Below, piece by piece: positions 24,247 through 36,149 of a stretch of 64,000 nucleotides of DNA. The notes below the pieces were generated by a model that saw only the letters and a program-made list of their open reading frames with translations, was not told the origin of the DNA and searched no databases. The stretch comes from Mesaphorura yosii (taxonomy: Eukaryota; Arthropoda; Collembola; Poduromorpha; Tullbergiidae), in contig WIXG01000042.1 of NCBI GenBank assembly GCA_009869945.1, positions 124,001 through 188,000 on the forward strand, given 5' to 3'. The position numbers were made by a program, and so were the translations under genes. Positions within the stretch are counted from its first letter, which is position 1. Each line of letters begins with the position of its first letter.

Positions 24247-24893
24247 GCTTCAGAATTAGTATTTAATGTTAGATTCGACATTCTTGTCGTCAATCTTCAT
24301 TTGTAGAAGGTAAATTCCATTTACTGCAGAGAAAAGTTGGTCTGGAATAGCAAATTAAGTACTTGTGTGTTTATTATTGCAGTTAACTCTTATGTTTCCA
24401 ATTCTTAAGTGCAATTGAATCTCTGGAATATATGCAAGGGTTCCTGAGAAGTGTGCGAAGGATACACTGTAGTAATTTCTTATGTAGCAATTTCGTGATA
24501 ATACAGGGCTATTCTATTTATTCCGCCCAGTAATAACCTAAGGTTTGCAAAGGCAATTTTCGATTTAGTACAGTCAAGATTTCCATATTTGTCGAACTAA
24601 TAAAATCTTTATTATTCAAGCAAGTTCAGTCTTTGTAGTTTCAGAATCCAGATTCATGCATCCATAGTCCATGTCCATTCCATATCGTTGAACGTGGTGG
24701 TGTAAAACATATGCTTGTCTTCCGTAGAAACGCCATACGAAGTTCATGTTTTACGGGATAATACTATCTGATATTCAATACAACGAATTTGTCATTTTCT
24801 GCCATCCATCCGCCGAGTTTATTTAATTTAAACGAAACCAAGATTTTGGCCAAAATTATATTGTCCTTGCAAGCTAGTGTACTATTAAGTCTA
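24247..24893. other. Intergenic
   Basis: 3' flank of the P450 gene (AATAAAAT near 24599 is a candidate polyadenylation signal) and 5' flank of the UBE2O-like gene. An undetected short 5' exon of the latter could lie here. Confidence 0.3.
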
Positions 24894-27800
24894 ATGAATA
24901 TATCTAACATAATGTTCGAAGAACACCCAACTGATGTGAAAACGCATGCTTGTCATCAACGTGAGGATGGGCAATTAATCTTTGGCGAGGTAGTTCAATT
25001 TCAAAATGACCCTGAACGTATCCGTACCCAGTGGGATGATAATCCTGTCGATGAACAGTTAGATCTCTTTGTGAGCAGTTAATAATAACTGCCGCCATCC
25101 TGGATTAACTTAACTACACTTCGATCTCTTGCCTGCGCAGGTTTATGACAAACAATTTTCTGAAGGGCAACATGTCCGCCGAAACAGTGATGGTGTAATT
25201 GGACGCATTATTCGTGTTAATTGCTTGGTCTCAGTGTCAGTCAACTTGGATGGGGCGAAACGTTTTCTCACGGACATTCCAATCGATCGAATTCAACCGA
25301 TATCGGTATCTTGCACTGAACAAAGGAATGTCCTCTGCGACGCATGCAGTGACGGCGCATAGATCATTGAATCAATATTTTACTAGTCTGTACAATTCGT
25401 AAACTGGTATTTGGTCACTTTCAGAATACTTATCCTGGAGCCCATGTAAGATGCAACGGTTGCATTGGTACAGTGGAAGAAGTCAAGCAGGAGTGGTGTG
25501 TCAAGTTTCAGGGCGCAGACAACGTTACCTGCCGTAAATCACTGGCTTTGCTTCCCGTTCGTGAGAAAGAGCAGGGTCAACCTCCGTTCAAACACACCTC
25601 TTTAATACCTCAGCCCGTCAGAGTGGAAGACAACCAACCTTGTTCATATCCCTACTTCAAAACTAGAAGAATTCCTGTGCCTGGCCAAAAGACGACGTTT
25701 GGCTTCCGGCAACTGAGGTACGCCAACTGGAAAGGATCTACATCATGGAAGTGGCGTCCATTCATTCTTTCGTGGCATTTCAAGAAGAAGGAGGCCACCA
25801 TCTTGTCCGTCAAGGTACGGAAAAATCTAGGAGGAAACAATGTTAAGCTTCGAGCAGGATATTTTCCACGAGCTGTTGCTCTGCGTCTTCAGGAAAAATT
25901 TGTGAAAGTCAAGTGGCAATACCGATACCGCGACGTTCCCGGAGAAGAGGACCCACCAACAGTATTCTACAAAGATGACTGCGAATTCCTCAAGCCGCGC
26001 TATATCTTCCCGTATGAGTTCATTAGCGACGACAGTTTAGCGAAGATCGAGTGGTTGGAAGGAGACAGTGAACGACTGACGACTGAGTATGCCTGGAAAC
26101 GGGAATTTTTCCAAAGCTCCCGGCGACTTGTGCTTTCGTCAACGACTTTGGCTGAACGCCATACTGACGAGCATGAATCAATTCCAGTCAAGCGGGCCCG
26201 ACTTGATCCCACCATCACAATTCCAGAGCCTGGGGCTCAAATACCAGTTCAAATAAATGCTATTCGGCATGAACTCAAAGTCTACTGGGAGGTACAAGTA
26301 AAATAAAGGGTTAATCTTCAGAAGAGTAACCTATCTGAGTCTTTCAGAATGCAACACGTAGCAAAATTATGGCTTCAGATGTTGACAAAGCTTTCGGTTT
26401 TCCGGAACCCGTTCTTCAAAAAGAAAAATATTTGGTCATAAAACCTTGTATCTTCCGCGAAGATTCTGATGGACACTACTTTGGCGTGAACCTTGGACCA
26501 CATGGGGAGAACATGATCGACGTTCTTTGGGTTCGGAAAGTTCAATGCGGAGCTGATGGGGAACAAACTAGTACATCCGAAAACCAAACACATGAAGTCG
26601 ATAACCAGAAATATAAACTTGTCCCACGGGTGGTGAAAAGAGAATCAATTTTTGATGTCGCTCTCCAACATGACTTTTGCAAGTTCCAGCTTGGAAATCT
26701 GGTCTTCCCATCGGAGTTCTGCACTAATCCCAACTTCGATTTGGGCATAATTCAACAAATTAAGCATAATGGACGGGTAACTACCCTGTCAGAATAAATA
26801 CTTTAATTTAGACTTCCAGTTATTGTAGTCTTGATTTTGAAGATGGTCGTTCGAGACGGAAACAAAACGCCGGCACTTCAATTTTGGCCTTGCGAAATCC
26901 AAACCAAGACTACTGGGCAGAGAATTGAGGCTATCACCTTGAAACCCCTCGCATACATTTTACAATCTTTGCTGGGGAGCCAAGTCACGCCGACCGCACT
27001 TGCGACTCGGGACTTGAACAAACTTGCACCGGATAGCCACCACTTCTTTAGTGATCGATCCTTTAGGGAATTATCTGCTGGGCACCAGAGAAAATTTAGA
27101 TTTCAAGTATTTAAAGATTATATGATGTTGTACAACGCGCAGCCCGACGGTGTCTGGCTTCGTGGTTACGATAACCGCTACGTAATTACCATTCTCTACC
27201 CATTTTAATTTTAGTATTGGCCACCTCTTAATCCAATTCTGACAATTTCAGGATTTGCACTCGCTTCTTATAATCGGGCCTCCTGGAACACCTTTCGAGG
27301 GCATGATCTTCACATTTGACGTTTATCTCCCAAGTAAATATCCTTGTGATCCCCCCGAAATGCGATTGAATCAAATGTCGGATATTCTGCTGAGTCCTTA
27401 CATCACACCAGAGGGTTTTGTTAACTTCGAACTTTTGAATCCGCCCTTGATTGAACCACTAGGTTCAAGCGGTGGAAGCGTTGGAGACTTAAAAGGAATT
27501 CACTCTTTATGCAGTGTTATTAGTGCTTTGTATGGTGTGATCTTTCATCCTTAATTACAATCGAGCGTTGCTTCCAAACAGCTCCTCGGTTCTGACTGAC
27601 ATTATATTAATTTCAGAGGCCATCTTCACACCACATCCAATGGAACCAGCAGATACCATTTTTGACCCTGAGAACAAGGCTCAAGCGGCTCAAATAGCAT
27701 TAAGAAATCAATTCACATGTTTAAGTTCCTTGGAAGTTTGCATCCAAGCACTCTCAAATCCACCCGAGCCTTGGAGAGAATACATTCTCGGATATTACGC

Positions 27801-28119
27801 TGAAACCCTTCCCATGTAATTCGTAATTAGCATTGCATAAGTTCATTTTGCGACCTGCGTACATGAAATGAATGTTAACATTTCGTAGAATTGCTGAAAC
27901 GGTTTCCAGCTGGGTTGATGATGGTAAGTTCCAAATCCAATGAGGCTCAACTCCAACCTGCTGAACATACTCTCAGTAAAAATACTGCATTACGCAGATG
28001 CGCCATTTCCACTTCACCCCCTAACTGAAGGCTTTACAGTGTCAGTGAATCGCCGGTTGGATATCCTTCGGCAACTTTCCGATGAGGTGGCTACAAATCT
28101 ATCATCCGTGGAAAATTAA
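24894..28119 (+). CDS. UBE2O-like protein with a catalytically dead E2 domain
   Basis: Predicted 871 residues from nine exons: 24894-25070, 25141-25305, 25425-26291, 26348-26776, 26843-27181, 27252-27534, 27617-27815, 27889-27923 and 27998-28119; all phases match. The N-terminal ~550 residues hold several small beta-barrel modules (GQLIFGEVVQF, SEGQHVRRNSDGVIGRI, PGAHVRCNGCIGTVEEV), as in UBE2O, the hybrid E2/E3 ubiquitin ligase. The UBC fold (about 625-770) contains GVWLRGYDNR, IIGPPGTPFEGMIFTFDVYL and LSPYITPEGFVNFELL. At the position of the active-site cysteine (UBE2O GKVCVSLL) there is asparagine, residue 717, codon 27423-27425. It therefore cannot form a thioester and is predicted to be a pseudo-E2. 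It is shorter than human UBE2O (~1290), lacking much of the linker. The start is the first in-frame ATG and may be missing an upstream exon. Confidence 0.85.
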
Positions 28120-30321
28120 CAGTGTTAGACGTATTAAATCGGAAAAACCATGACCAAAATTATGTATTGCGAATTATAAAGCTCTATGCAATAAATATTT
28201 ACAGTTCCTTGTTCGCAAATCGCTTTCGCAGCATTTTGAATAAACTTAAATTGTTTCATTTAAATGGCATACAATTAACATTTGTACATTTCCTTCGCTG
28301 AGAATTAGCACCACACCAAGAAAGCCAAAAATAATACGTGTTCAACAGCGCCCAAAGCTTAAAGCGTGATTTACGTGGGTTGCAGGTTGTCAGCTCGTCC
28401 ACACAAACCGGAAAGGTGAGATGAACTTTTAACGCTAACAGAACTTAATTTCTGTCTTGGCATGCGCATTTAGCGTTGGGCTCTCGATCACTTGCGACTT
28501 TATCCCAGCAAACTTGTCGACAACCGTCAACAACCAAAACCTGAAGTTAAATTATTGTTACAGGCTGCACAGACTACAAATAAATGTGGTTCCGAAGTTA
28601 AGTTATTCTGTCCCAGCTTCTAACCTCCCTAAAATTGAAGCGCAGTTTGCAAGGTCAGTTTGTGAGTCAAGCTAATCATACTATTTGAGCTTCTCAAAAT
28701 GCAGGTGTTCCTGTTGATAATAAAACGGACAAGTTCTAAGCATCAACAAGAGCAACAGCACAGCAACAGAAGTGACAAGCTGATCAAAAGTTGCGTGGTC
28801 AGGTACTTGGCAGAAAGACAACTTGGCGGACAGACATTCGGACTGGCTCTTAAAGAAGTCGAAAACTTTAATTATGGAAAATTTGAGTCTCACGTCGGGT
28901 CAAATTAAGCTTCAATTCGTTGAAGTGTAAAACATGGCTAAGAAAATTCTAATAGCAATCAGAAATCAATTGTGCAAGCACAATGCAATGACCGCCAGTC
29001 ATAGTACTGGCGCCAACGTCAGATTTTAAGCCATCATTTCTTCCATTCTGGCTATTCTGACATAATATGAGCGTCTGTGCTTGCATTTTTCACTTCATAC
29101 AACTCGTTTAGCTACATTCAGGCAAGTGTGCATTCGACCAAAAGTCCAGTCAGTCAAAGAGGTCATTCAAGGAAAAAAAATCCGCCAAGTTACTTTTCTG
29201 CCAAGTGCCCTAATACCAAAAGTTGCACATCTAAGAGCAAGTGGTTCTGGAAGCAGTCAGTTCTTGACACCAAGCAAATGACGCAAAAGCCCTTGCAGAA
29301 TGATTGGTGTCTCGAATGAGTAAACAAGCAACTTAATTTTGTTCTCGGCTGTGGCTTCATTGTCAGCAACGCAGCAGCCGAGCAGAAGCAAATTGAATGT
29401 ATTCTTTGAATTTGCAATTTGCAGTGAAGCACAAGAGTTTAAATTTAAGGTACAACGCAATGCTCAGACTAGACTGAGAAAATTGCACTCTCATTGTTGT
29501 CGGCTACCTCCGTTTCATGGATACGCACGCATTAGCGTTAATTTGCACAAATGAGCGAACCTCGTGTCATCGTTTGCGTTTGCAGCAGTTCAGTGCATTT
29601 GCATGTGCAGGATGAAATGGCAAATTGCGAATTACTGAACTTTGTCTGAGAGATAAGAAGCAAGGAGCGATAATGACGGTCGCATTAACAGCGTTCTCAA
29701 CAATGGACACAGTAGAGTGTTGCACAGCAGCAGATGCTCGTAAAACCAGTATTTGGTAGTAATTCACGATAATGACTGACTGAAAGGAGGGCTTCAACCA
29801 CAAAAGAGAAGAGCAGGCGAGGAGAGTAAAAGACATTTAATGCTTATTAGAGCTGCCTGTCACTCTAAAGTGTTGTTCCAAGGGCATTTTACAAAAAATA
29901 AAAAAGACAAGACAACTTGATTTTGAAATGACACAATGCAAATTATGCCTTCTCAAAAGACTCGCGAGTCGCGAAAAATTATCACCTTTGTAAATTATAA
30001 TGAAGCTCACGCTCGTCAATCATGCCGTGCAATTTGCAACTGAATTCTGGTCGCAGGCTTTTTCCATCGTGCAAATAAACTCGTGCAGTGCAGTGCAGTT
30101 TTTGACTCCTGCACTTGTGCTTGGTTGTGGATAGCAAAGTGTTTGCTGGTTCGGTAATCGGTCATAATCTCCAGAGAAGTACAATAAACTGGCGTGTACT
30201 TTGCAGAGAGTGAGTTGCATTGGCAAGTGGCACACGCAGTTGACAGAGGAGACTTTCAAGATTCCATCGTCAAAGTGAGCTTACCCGATAAATTCATCAA
30301 TTTCATCTCAGATACAAAATT
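28120..30321. other. Intergenic
   Basis: 2.2 kb with no supported gene. AATAAA at 28190 may end the UBE2O-like transcript. A short perfect-looking hairpin (GCCAGT...ACTGGC, about 28994-29012) is present but nothing links it to an RNA gene. Confidence 0.3.
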
Positions 30322-31384
30322 ATGATGATATTTTGGACAAACCAAATTCTGATTGGTTTGCTTTTCATCATCGAAACGACTTTCACCGCCGAAATATTTC
30401 TGCCAAGCTCGCTGTACGATGAAGAAAATCTCAGAGAAGAATTTGAGAATCATCGTGTAAGCAAAAATTAACATTACATTGACAAAAATAATTTGACGTT
30501 GACGCTTCTATGGGACGCATGTGAAATGTGCTTCCTGTGCTTTTTCACAGTATTTGTATGATGGATGCAGCACTGCACAAAAACTGTGCTCTGGAATCGG
30601 GGTGTCGGACACCATAAACTGCGTCGACACGAAGAGCTGTAACTACGCCGGCTTCATCACCGAAAACTCGACGCACTTTCATATTGATGCATTGGAACAC
30701 CATTTCACAACCAATCGAGCCGTTGTGATTGCATTCGGCTTTGGCATCCATAAAATTCAGGTGTGTGTTCTTGTGGAATTTGTTCGTGAAACCGATTTAA
30801 GGATTTCTTTCTGCAGGACAATCCATTCGGCGGAAGCGACGCACCATTCCAATGCAAATCAGATACTTCGCTGCAAGATTTCAGGATATTTCTTTTGCTA
30901 AATGAGACCGATGTCAGAAATCAGCCAACGGTAAGTGATGTTAATTAAGACAGACGTTACAGAAAAATCTCCCGAATCGTAGTGTAGTTTGTTGAAACGC
31001 TGTCCGATTCAGAGATCACCAGGCGACAAAACCAGCACCACCGTGGACAAGTTTGCGTGGATGAAGAAGTGTCACAACGACGTCCGTCTTCTAAACAAGC
31101 GAGCCAAGCATTTTGATGATCCAAAGTCACAGATGCAGTTGTTAGTCTTGGGACAGGATATCATCAGCCCGCTGTTTGTCTCACACGATGGAAATGCAGA
31201 CCTACGTGGAAACGAGTATATTCTAGCAGGTAGACCATGAAACTCAAAGTCAGTCAGCCAAAGGTTAATTATCACTTTGTTTTGGCAAACTGCTTGTTTT
31301 TCAGAAACGCGTCCTCTGTATTCAACAGTCGACGGGATATTTTACTCAAATGTGAGACAGATTGTTCATGACAGGAGGAGATGA
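30322..31384 (+). CDS. Orphan secreted cysteine-containing protein
   Basis: Predicted 261 residues from exons 30322-30456, 30551-30760, 30817-30930, 30983-31229 and 31305-31384, all phase-consistent. Begins with a clear signal peptide (residues 1-23, ILIGLLFIIETTFTA) and has no later membrane helix, so it is likely secreted. About ten cysteines, most in the stretch around DGCSTAQKLCSGIG and CVDTKSCNYAG, suggest disulfide bonds. There is a potential N-glycosylation site (NST). I do not recognise the fold. The stop lies 107 bp before a Tc1/mariner insertion, which thus sits in the 3' flank. Confidence 0.75.
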
Positions 31385-31489
31385 AGTGGATTTGCGGGTT
31401 ACCTTTATTCAAGGGTGTAAGACAGATACAGAATTACAAAGCTTATCGCAAAGTACAAAGGTAATGAGTAAGAAATAAAATCTGACAAC

Positions 31490-31518
31490 TAGACCTTGTC
31501 TACAATATAGCTGGACTG
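31490..31518 (+). repeat. Left terminal inverted repeat of the mariner element
   Basis: 29-bp repeat beginning with the TA target site; pairs with 32777-32805 with a single mismatch (A versus G at the 15th base). Confidence 0.93.
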
Positions 31519-31584
31519 TACGAGTTTTTCAATATTTCATTAACAAATGAGAATAACGAGAGTAACTTACTATTGTTATTTACA

Positions 31585-32652
31585 TTAGATATGAGACTTA
31601 TTGGAAATGTGCACCATTGCTTCCCGAAGTCCTTTATATCCAATCTGTCTAAGGACTTTGTAGGCGTGGCTCATGATCTCTTTTCCCGTGGCTCTGGCTG
31701 CTTCCTTCGATATTCTATTCCAAATTAACTTGAAACCGTGTAAATTCTTTGGCTCTTCTGGGCGGTCAGAATATTTTCTTTTGCATTCTGACCAGAATTT
31801 TTCGATACCTCTCGCCTGAGGTACATTTGGCGGGTTATCTTTTTTGGACACAAATTCGATTGCTTTCGCCTGGAGAAAGTCCGTGACGATTTTTGCGTAG
31901 TGACACGTAGCGAGATCGGGCCAGAAGAAAACTTCTTCAATTTCGTGATTCTTCATAATGAAGGGAAATAATCGCTTTTTCAAGCACTCATTTACATAAA
32001 TCTGTCCCGTCATGGTGCCCTCCGAAATGTATGGCTCAGAAACATGTCCCAGCTCATCAAGCGCTTGCCAAACCAGGTACCTCTTCGGAAACTTCGTGAT
32101 ATGCTTGAATCTATGAGCGTATTCCAAAGCTTTGTGATCCACAGCATGTACAAATTGTCTTCCTGGGCACTGATTTGGGTCAAAGGTCACGTAAGTCTCG
32201 TCATCCATTATGAGCACTTTCTTCCTGGTTTTGTTGTAGACTTTTCGACACCCTGTTTTCACTCGAGGCTCCTGATTTTCTGAATACTTCGGGGCTTTTC
32301 TTTTCACTCTCGCAGTGATGCCCAGTTTATGAACTTTGATTTTGGAAACGGTTGATGCCTTCATCTGAAGCTTCTTCGCCACTGTGCGCACTGATATGCT
32401 CGGATTACTTTGAAATGCTTTCTCCACCATCTTTACCTTTCTCGGGGACATTTGCACGGTTGGGCGTCCGGGAATTTTTTCATATTCAACGTTTCCAGTT
32501 GCTACGAACCTTGACAAAATGGCGTAAATAGTGCTCTTGGGCTTCCCTTCTTGAATGAAATGACCAGCTGTCTTCCTCTTATCTCGTCCACTGCAATTTT
32601 CGAAGTAGTGCACAACCCGTTTCGCAAACTGCTCTTTCTCACTTCTCGACAT
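31585..32652 (-). CDS. Tc1/mariner superfamily transposase, DD37E type
   Basis: 355-residue cut-and-paste transposase. N-terminal helix-turn-helix region (residues 1-115, with STIYAILSRFV and SVRTVAKKLQMKASTVSKI) binds the terminal repeats; the GRPR-like linker appears as PGRP at 61-64. The catalytic triad is Asp151 (in IMDDETYV), Asp246 (in FFWPDLATCHYA) and Glu284 (in PQARGIEKFW), with 37 residues between the last two, so DD37E. All three acids are present and there are no stops or frame breaks, so the enzyme may be active. The motif NPPNVPQAR-IE-FW is typical of a lineage common in arthropods. Start chosen at the first ATG after the right terminal repeat (MSRSEKEQF). Confidence 0.93.
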   Translation of the reverse strand: MSRSEKEQFAKRVVHYFENCSGRDKRKTAGHFIQEGKPKSTIYAILSRFVATGNVEYEKIPGRPTVQMSPRKVKMVEKAFQSNPSISVRTVAKKLQMKASTVSKIKVHKLGITARVKRKAPKYSENQEPRVKTGCRKVYNKTRKKVLIMDDETYVTFDPNQCPGRQFVHAVDHKALEYAHRFKHITKFPKRYLVWQALDELGHVSEPYISEGTMTGQIYVNECLKKRLFPFIMKNHEIEEVFFWPDLATCHYAKIVTDFLQAKAIEFVSKKDNPPNVPQARGIEKFWSECKRKYSDRPEEPKNLHGFKLIWNRISKEAARATGKEIMSHAYKVLRQIGYKGLREAMVHISNKSHI

Positions 32653-32776
32653 TTTTTAATTTCTAATTAAAATTAACAACTATTTGACTTTCGGAAACTA
32701 CAGATTTCCAGCTTTCTTTGTACAATTTTGGAGGGAATGTTTCCCCATCCGCCAAATGTATATCATGCAAGGAAAG

Positions 32777-32805
32777 CAGTCCAGCTATATCGTAGACAAG
32801 GTCTA
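32777..32805 (-). repeat. Right terminal inverted repeat of the mariner element
   Basis: 29-bp repeat ending in the TA target site; reverse complement of the left repeat with one mismatch. Confidence 0.93.
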
Positions 32806-33543
32806 ATTCATTTTGAACTTGACTTGTGTAAGCTGTTAAACATTTCTTCAACATAAAGTCAAACGGCGAAAGCCTTGTATCCTGTCGTGTTGCTTATTGC
32901 TTATTGTACGCACAGCCGAATGCCAATTAGTCCAACACCATGGCAGCCTCTAATGAACAAAAGGTTGCATAAACGCTGAACCCATGACCAGGAATACCGG
33001 CGTGTGGATCTGTTGAAGGTGAATGAACTGCGAACTTAAAGTCAGTCCCATTTTTAGTGTTGCATACAAAAGGGCAGTGAAGCTAGTCACCAGTTCTATG
33101 TAATTGGCACTTGGGACATGGAATGACGGATGGGCCGAGTCGAGACCATCGACACTTTCACTCTACACCTGATGGGGTCTTGCATAAAAAATTCACGTGA
33201 ACTCACAATGGATTGTTGATTCTTTTCTTGACCCTTGCCGATCTGCTCTCGCCTCGATGATCTGGTCATCGTCCTATCTGCTGTCGTGATTGCTTTGATG
33301 TTAATATTTCGAAGCTGAATGTTCATGTCCTTCATGTTACGTCCATCGATGTCTCTGTATTCGTTTGTCTCTTCTATCGCGAACAAGACGTTCTTCCCGG
33401 ACTTCGTTTGCCTTCATCTGCTTTTGTTTCCTGCCAAAGCCCCTGATTAGTTATCCAGTTCCCGTTTGATCGCCACTGATCAAAGTTTCGTCGCGTGCTC
33501 CAGCTTTTGTGCCGTCGTGCCGCTTCAGGTAAAATACGCCAAG
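32806..33543. other. Intergenic
   Basis: 738 bp with no supported gene; should contain the promoter of the kleisin gene. A weak acceptor (CGCTTCAG) lies just before that gene's ATG, so a leader intron is possible. Confidence 0.3.
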
Positions 33544-36149
33544 ATGAGCCGACGATCAATCACTGGATCCAGCGAGGTAAGCGTAGAAGACACCTTGCGA
33601 AGGTTGTACGGCTCAACGGGGTCGATGAGTCTTGATCGAGGCGAGGAAGACGACTTCCTCGACGCCGACGAAGAGGAGCCCATGGCTGTTTATGATCATT
33701 TGAGACAATCTGAGAATTCTAGCAGTATTAAAGACGGTAACGAATCCGACAAAGCCGATTTGCAGAAATTATTGCCAAGATCATTTTTCGTGTACAAATA
33801 TCCGTCGTCCGGTGATGTTGATTTCTCATTGATTTGGTTAATTGGAAATGTCATAAACGCACATTCAAGCAAGGTACTTTTCAACAAGTACCGGAAATTG
33901 AGAAATGCAGCATTGAACGCAGATTTGCATGAGATATGGTAAGTAAACTCAGTAAGCTGTTCCACAGAAACTTCTTAAAAATCTGAAACCCGTCGTATGA
34001 TTTGCATTTTAAACTTTGCATTTTTGTGTGGAATAGCGAGAACTTGGAAAAGCACATTCCTGAATTACTACGTCCAATGTCTCAAGAACTAGCCAAACGC
34101 TACAATGTGAATGGTTACAATCGCTTTAACAAGATTGGCGTGCTCGTCCATGGTCTCGTAACAATTTTGGCATTGCAATTGAGATTGTTCAGAAGTACGT
34201 GCATCAGAATTTTGTCGCTCCTCTCATGAAACTTTGTTCGGGTTTATACGTACTTCGTGCTTTCCTCATTGCAGATGAGTTACGAACCTCGTACTCAAAT
34301 ATTTGGAAACGTGATTTAAAAGAGTCCACCATGTAAGATTTGATTAAAGCATAATCAGCTAGCGTATGTCTCTGATTAGTGCTTTATTGATTTCCCAGCA
34401 ATTTGGTATCTGCATCCAGCCCGCCAACGAAGCAAATCAACATCCCAAACTGTCTTCTCTATGACACACATGACCCTCACATGTCATTCGCGGACTTTGA
34501 CTTCAGCTTCCCAGGTGAGGCTATAACTGAGACTACATGCAAAAATTATACTATGCGACTTTTTCTAACTAATACCAATGTAAATTTATTGCTTCAGGAT
34601 CTGGGTCTCCACGAAAGGCTGCAGGCGGAGATTTCGAAGAAGAACCAAATATTGATATAGACATGGAGCCTGCCGTCTCAGATCGTTCAAGCAAATCTCA
34701 GCAGGCATCCAATAAAGAAAAGAAACAACGCCGGCAGCATCAGCGCAAAGTCAACATTGAGAAAAAAATTTGGGAAATAATTAATGGGGAAGAGAGAACG
34801 AATGCAAATCAACTTAGGGAATTTCATCTTCCGGACAATTTGCCATTTGATGATGTAATGTGACGAGATTCGTTTTATCATTATCATGCGAAATACCGAG
34901 AACTAATGCAAGCATTATTACGAAAAATTTCAGGGAAAATCATTCGATCCAACGTTTTTACCTCCACCTGACGAGATTCCGGATATTCTTGTGAACGATC
35001 AGCCAGAATGCCTTCCAATAGACATATCACCGAAGAGGAAGATACCTGTAGAAGCTCCAATGCCACCGCCCCCAAGAAAAGAAAAGCGTGCTCGAATGCA
35101 GGATGATGTAAGAAGAGATAAGCCGTTCTCTTGTCAATTGATTTTTGGTAAATATTCGTAAGCAACTGTGTCTGTCCACAGCTTGACTTGGAGCCGATTA
35201 ATGAAGTTCCGACAAAATCACCACGGTCAAGGCGCCGACGAACCCTGACTTTTGATGATGACATTCAAATCCCTGCTCATATTTTCAAGGCTGGCGCGAG
35301 AGAAGTCATGGCGGATAGTGAAAAGCGTGAGAGAGTGGTACGAAAAGAACATTTGTCGCATCTTTCTTTGAGAGGCTTTTGTTCTTACAATGAAACGTAC
35401 TTTTTCAGAATCTCCTCCGTGCGCCAAATGTAGTTCCATTGGAAGGATTAGCCTTGATTCAGGCGTTTGGCAGAAAACACAGTGCTAGGTGTAAGGATTT
35501 TACGGCATGGTTCATGTCAAGCGAAAATATTCGAGCTGAACCTGACCTCACCAACTTGAGCGGATCTGATGCATCTAATGTGCCTGAAGATCCTCGTTTC
35601 GGAACGAATGTATCGGAAATTCCTTCTGTTGACACAACTAACAAAAGCTATGACAAGACCCCTCAGTTTCCCCAACCGGATGGGCTTCCCAGGTATGGGT
35701 TCGGTTTCCCATTCATTCCAAGTTATTCCAATTCAACAAGAGTTTCTGACCCTAACTCAGGAATTCATTGTCTTACTGTCAGCTTCATCGACTTGCCGCA
35801 GCACGTTGACAATGAATTCGTGTTTGCTGAGTCTGACGTTTTGCAACCAATCGCCGATGATTTACAGCAGCAAGGCGGAGAGTTCGACGCTACAGATGCA
35901 AGGAAAACATTTGAGGACATTGTCGGTCCCAACCCATCCAGGATTGACGCTGCTCGTACTTTCGCCATGTTGCTCAGTAAGTTTCATATGCGCAGCTTGG
36001 CTTGAGTGTTAATACCCTAGCTGCTTAACAATGTTGGCTGAATTCCAAATAACAAGAATTTCACTGAAATTCTAGGAATGCAGGCTCAAAGAAAAATAAT
36101 AATGTTTCAAGATGAACCATATGGTATCATACAAGTTCAGAAATTGTAA
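33544..36149 (+). CDS. Divergent kleisin, Rad21/Rec8-like
   Basis: Predicted 651 residues from nine exons: 33544-33938, 34037-34194, 34275-34332, 34399-34514, 34598-34854, 34934-35107, 35182-35337, 35409-35976 and 36076-36149. Kleisins close the SMC ring of cohesin. The N-terminal kleisin pattern begins about residue 83 (SFFVYKYPSSGDVDFSLIWL) and continues to NKIGVLVHGLVTILALQLRL, matching in order the Rad21 GPLAKIWLAAHW and LLLGVVRIY blocks. A lysine-rich linker and a Rad21-like LTFDDDIQIPAHIF follow. The C terminus forms the SMC1-binding winged helix: RIDAARTFAMLL then FQDEPYGIIQVQKL, close to the canonical QEEPYGDI ending. An 80-residue acidic extension precedes the first block, unlike Rad21, which starts at the fold. 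The strong divergence suggests a meiotic or lineage-specific kleisin; somatic Rad21 presumably lies elsewhere. Confidence 0.72.

Larger units (their letters stand above)
31490..32805. mobile_element. Complete Tc1/mariner (DD37E) DNA transposon with terminal inverted repeats and TA target duplication
   Basis: The element spans 31492-32803 (1312 bp), flanked by TA at 31490-31491 and 32804-32805. Terminal inverted repeats are at 31490-31518 and 32777-32805; 28 of 29 bases match when one is reverse complemented (counting the TA). The inner sequence begins GACCTTGTCTAC. The transposase ORF runs on the minus strand without interruption. Near-identical ends and an open ORF point to a recent insertion. 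Confidence 0.93.

Noticed and set aside
28990..29015. Short hairpin that could be a microRNA precursor
   Set aside because: Stem is under 10 bp and too short for a precursor.
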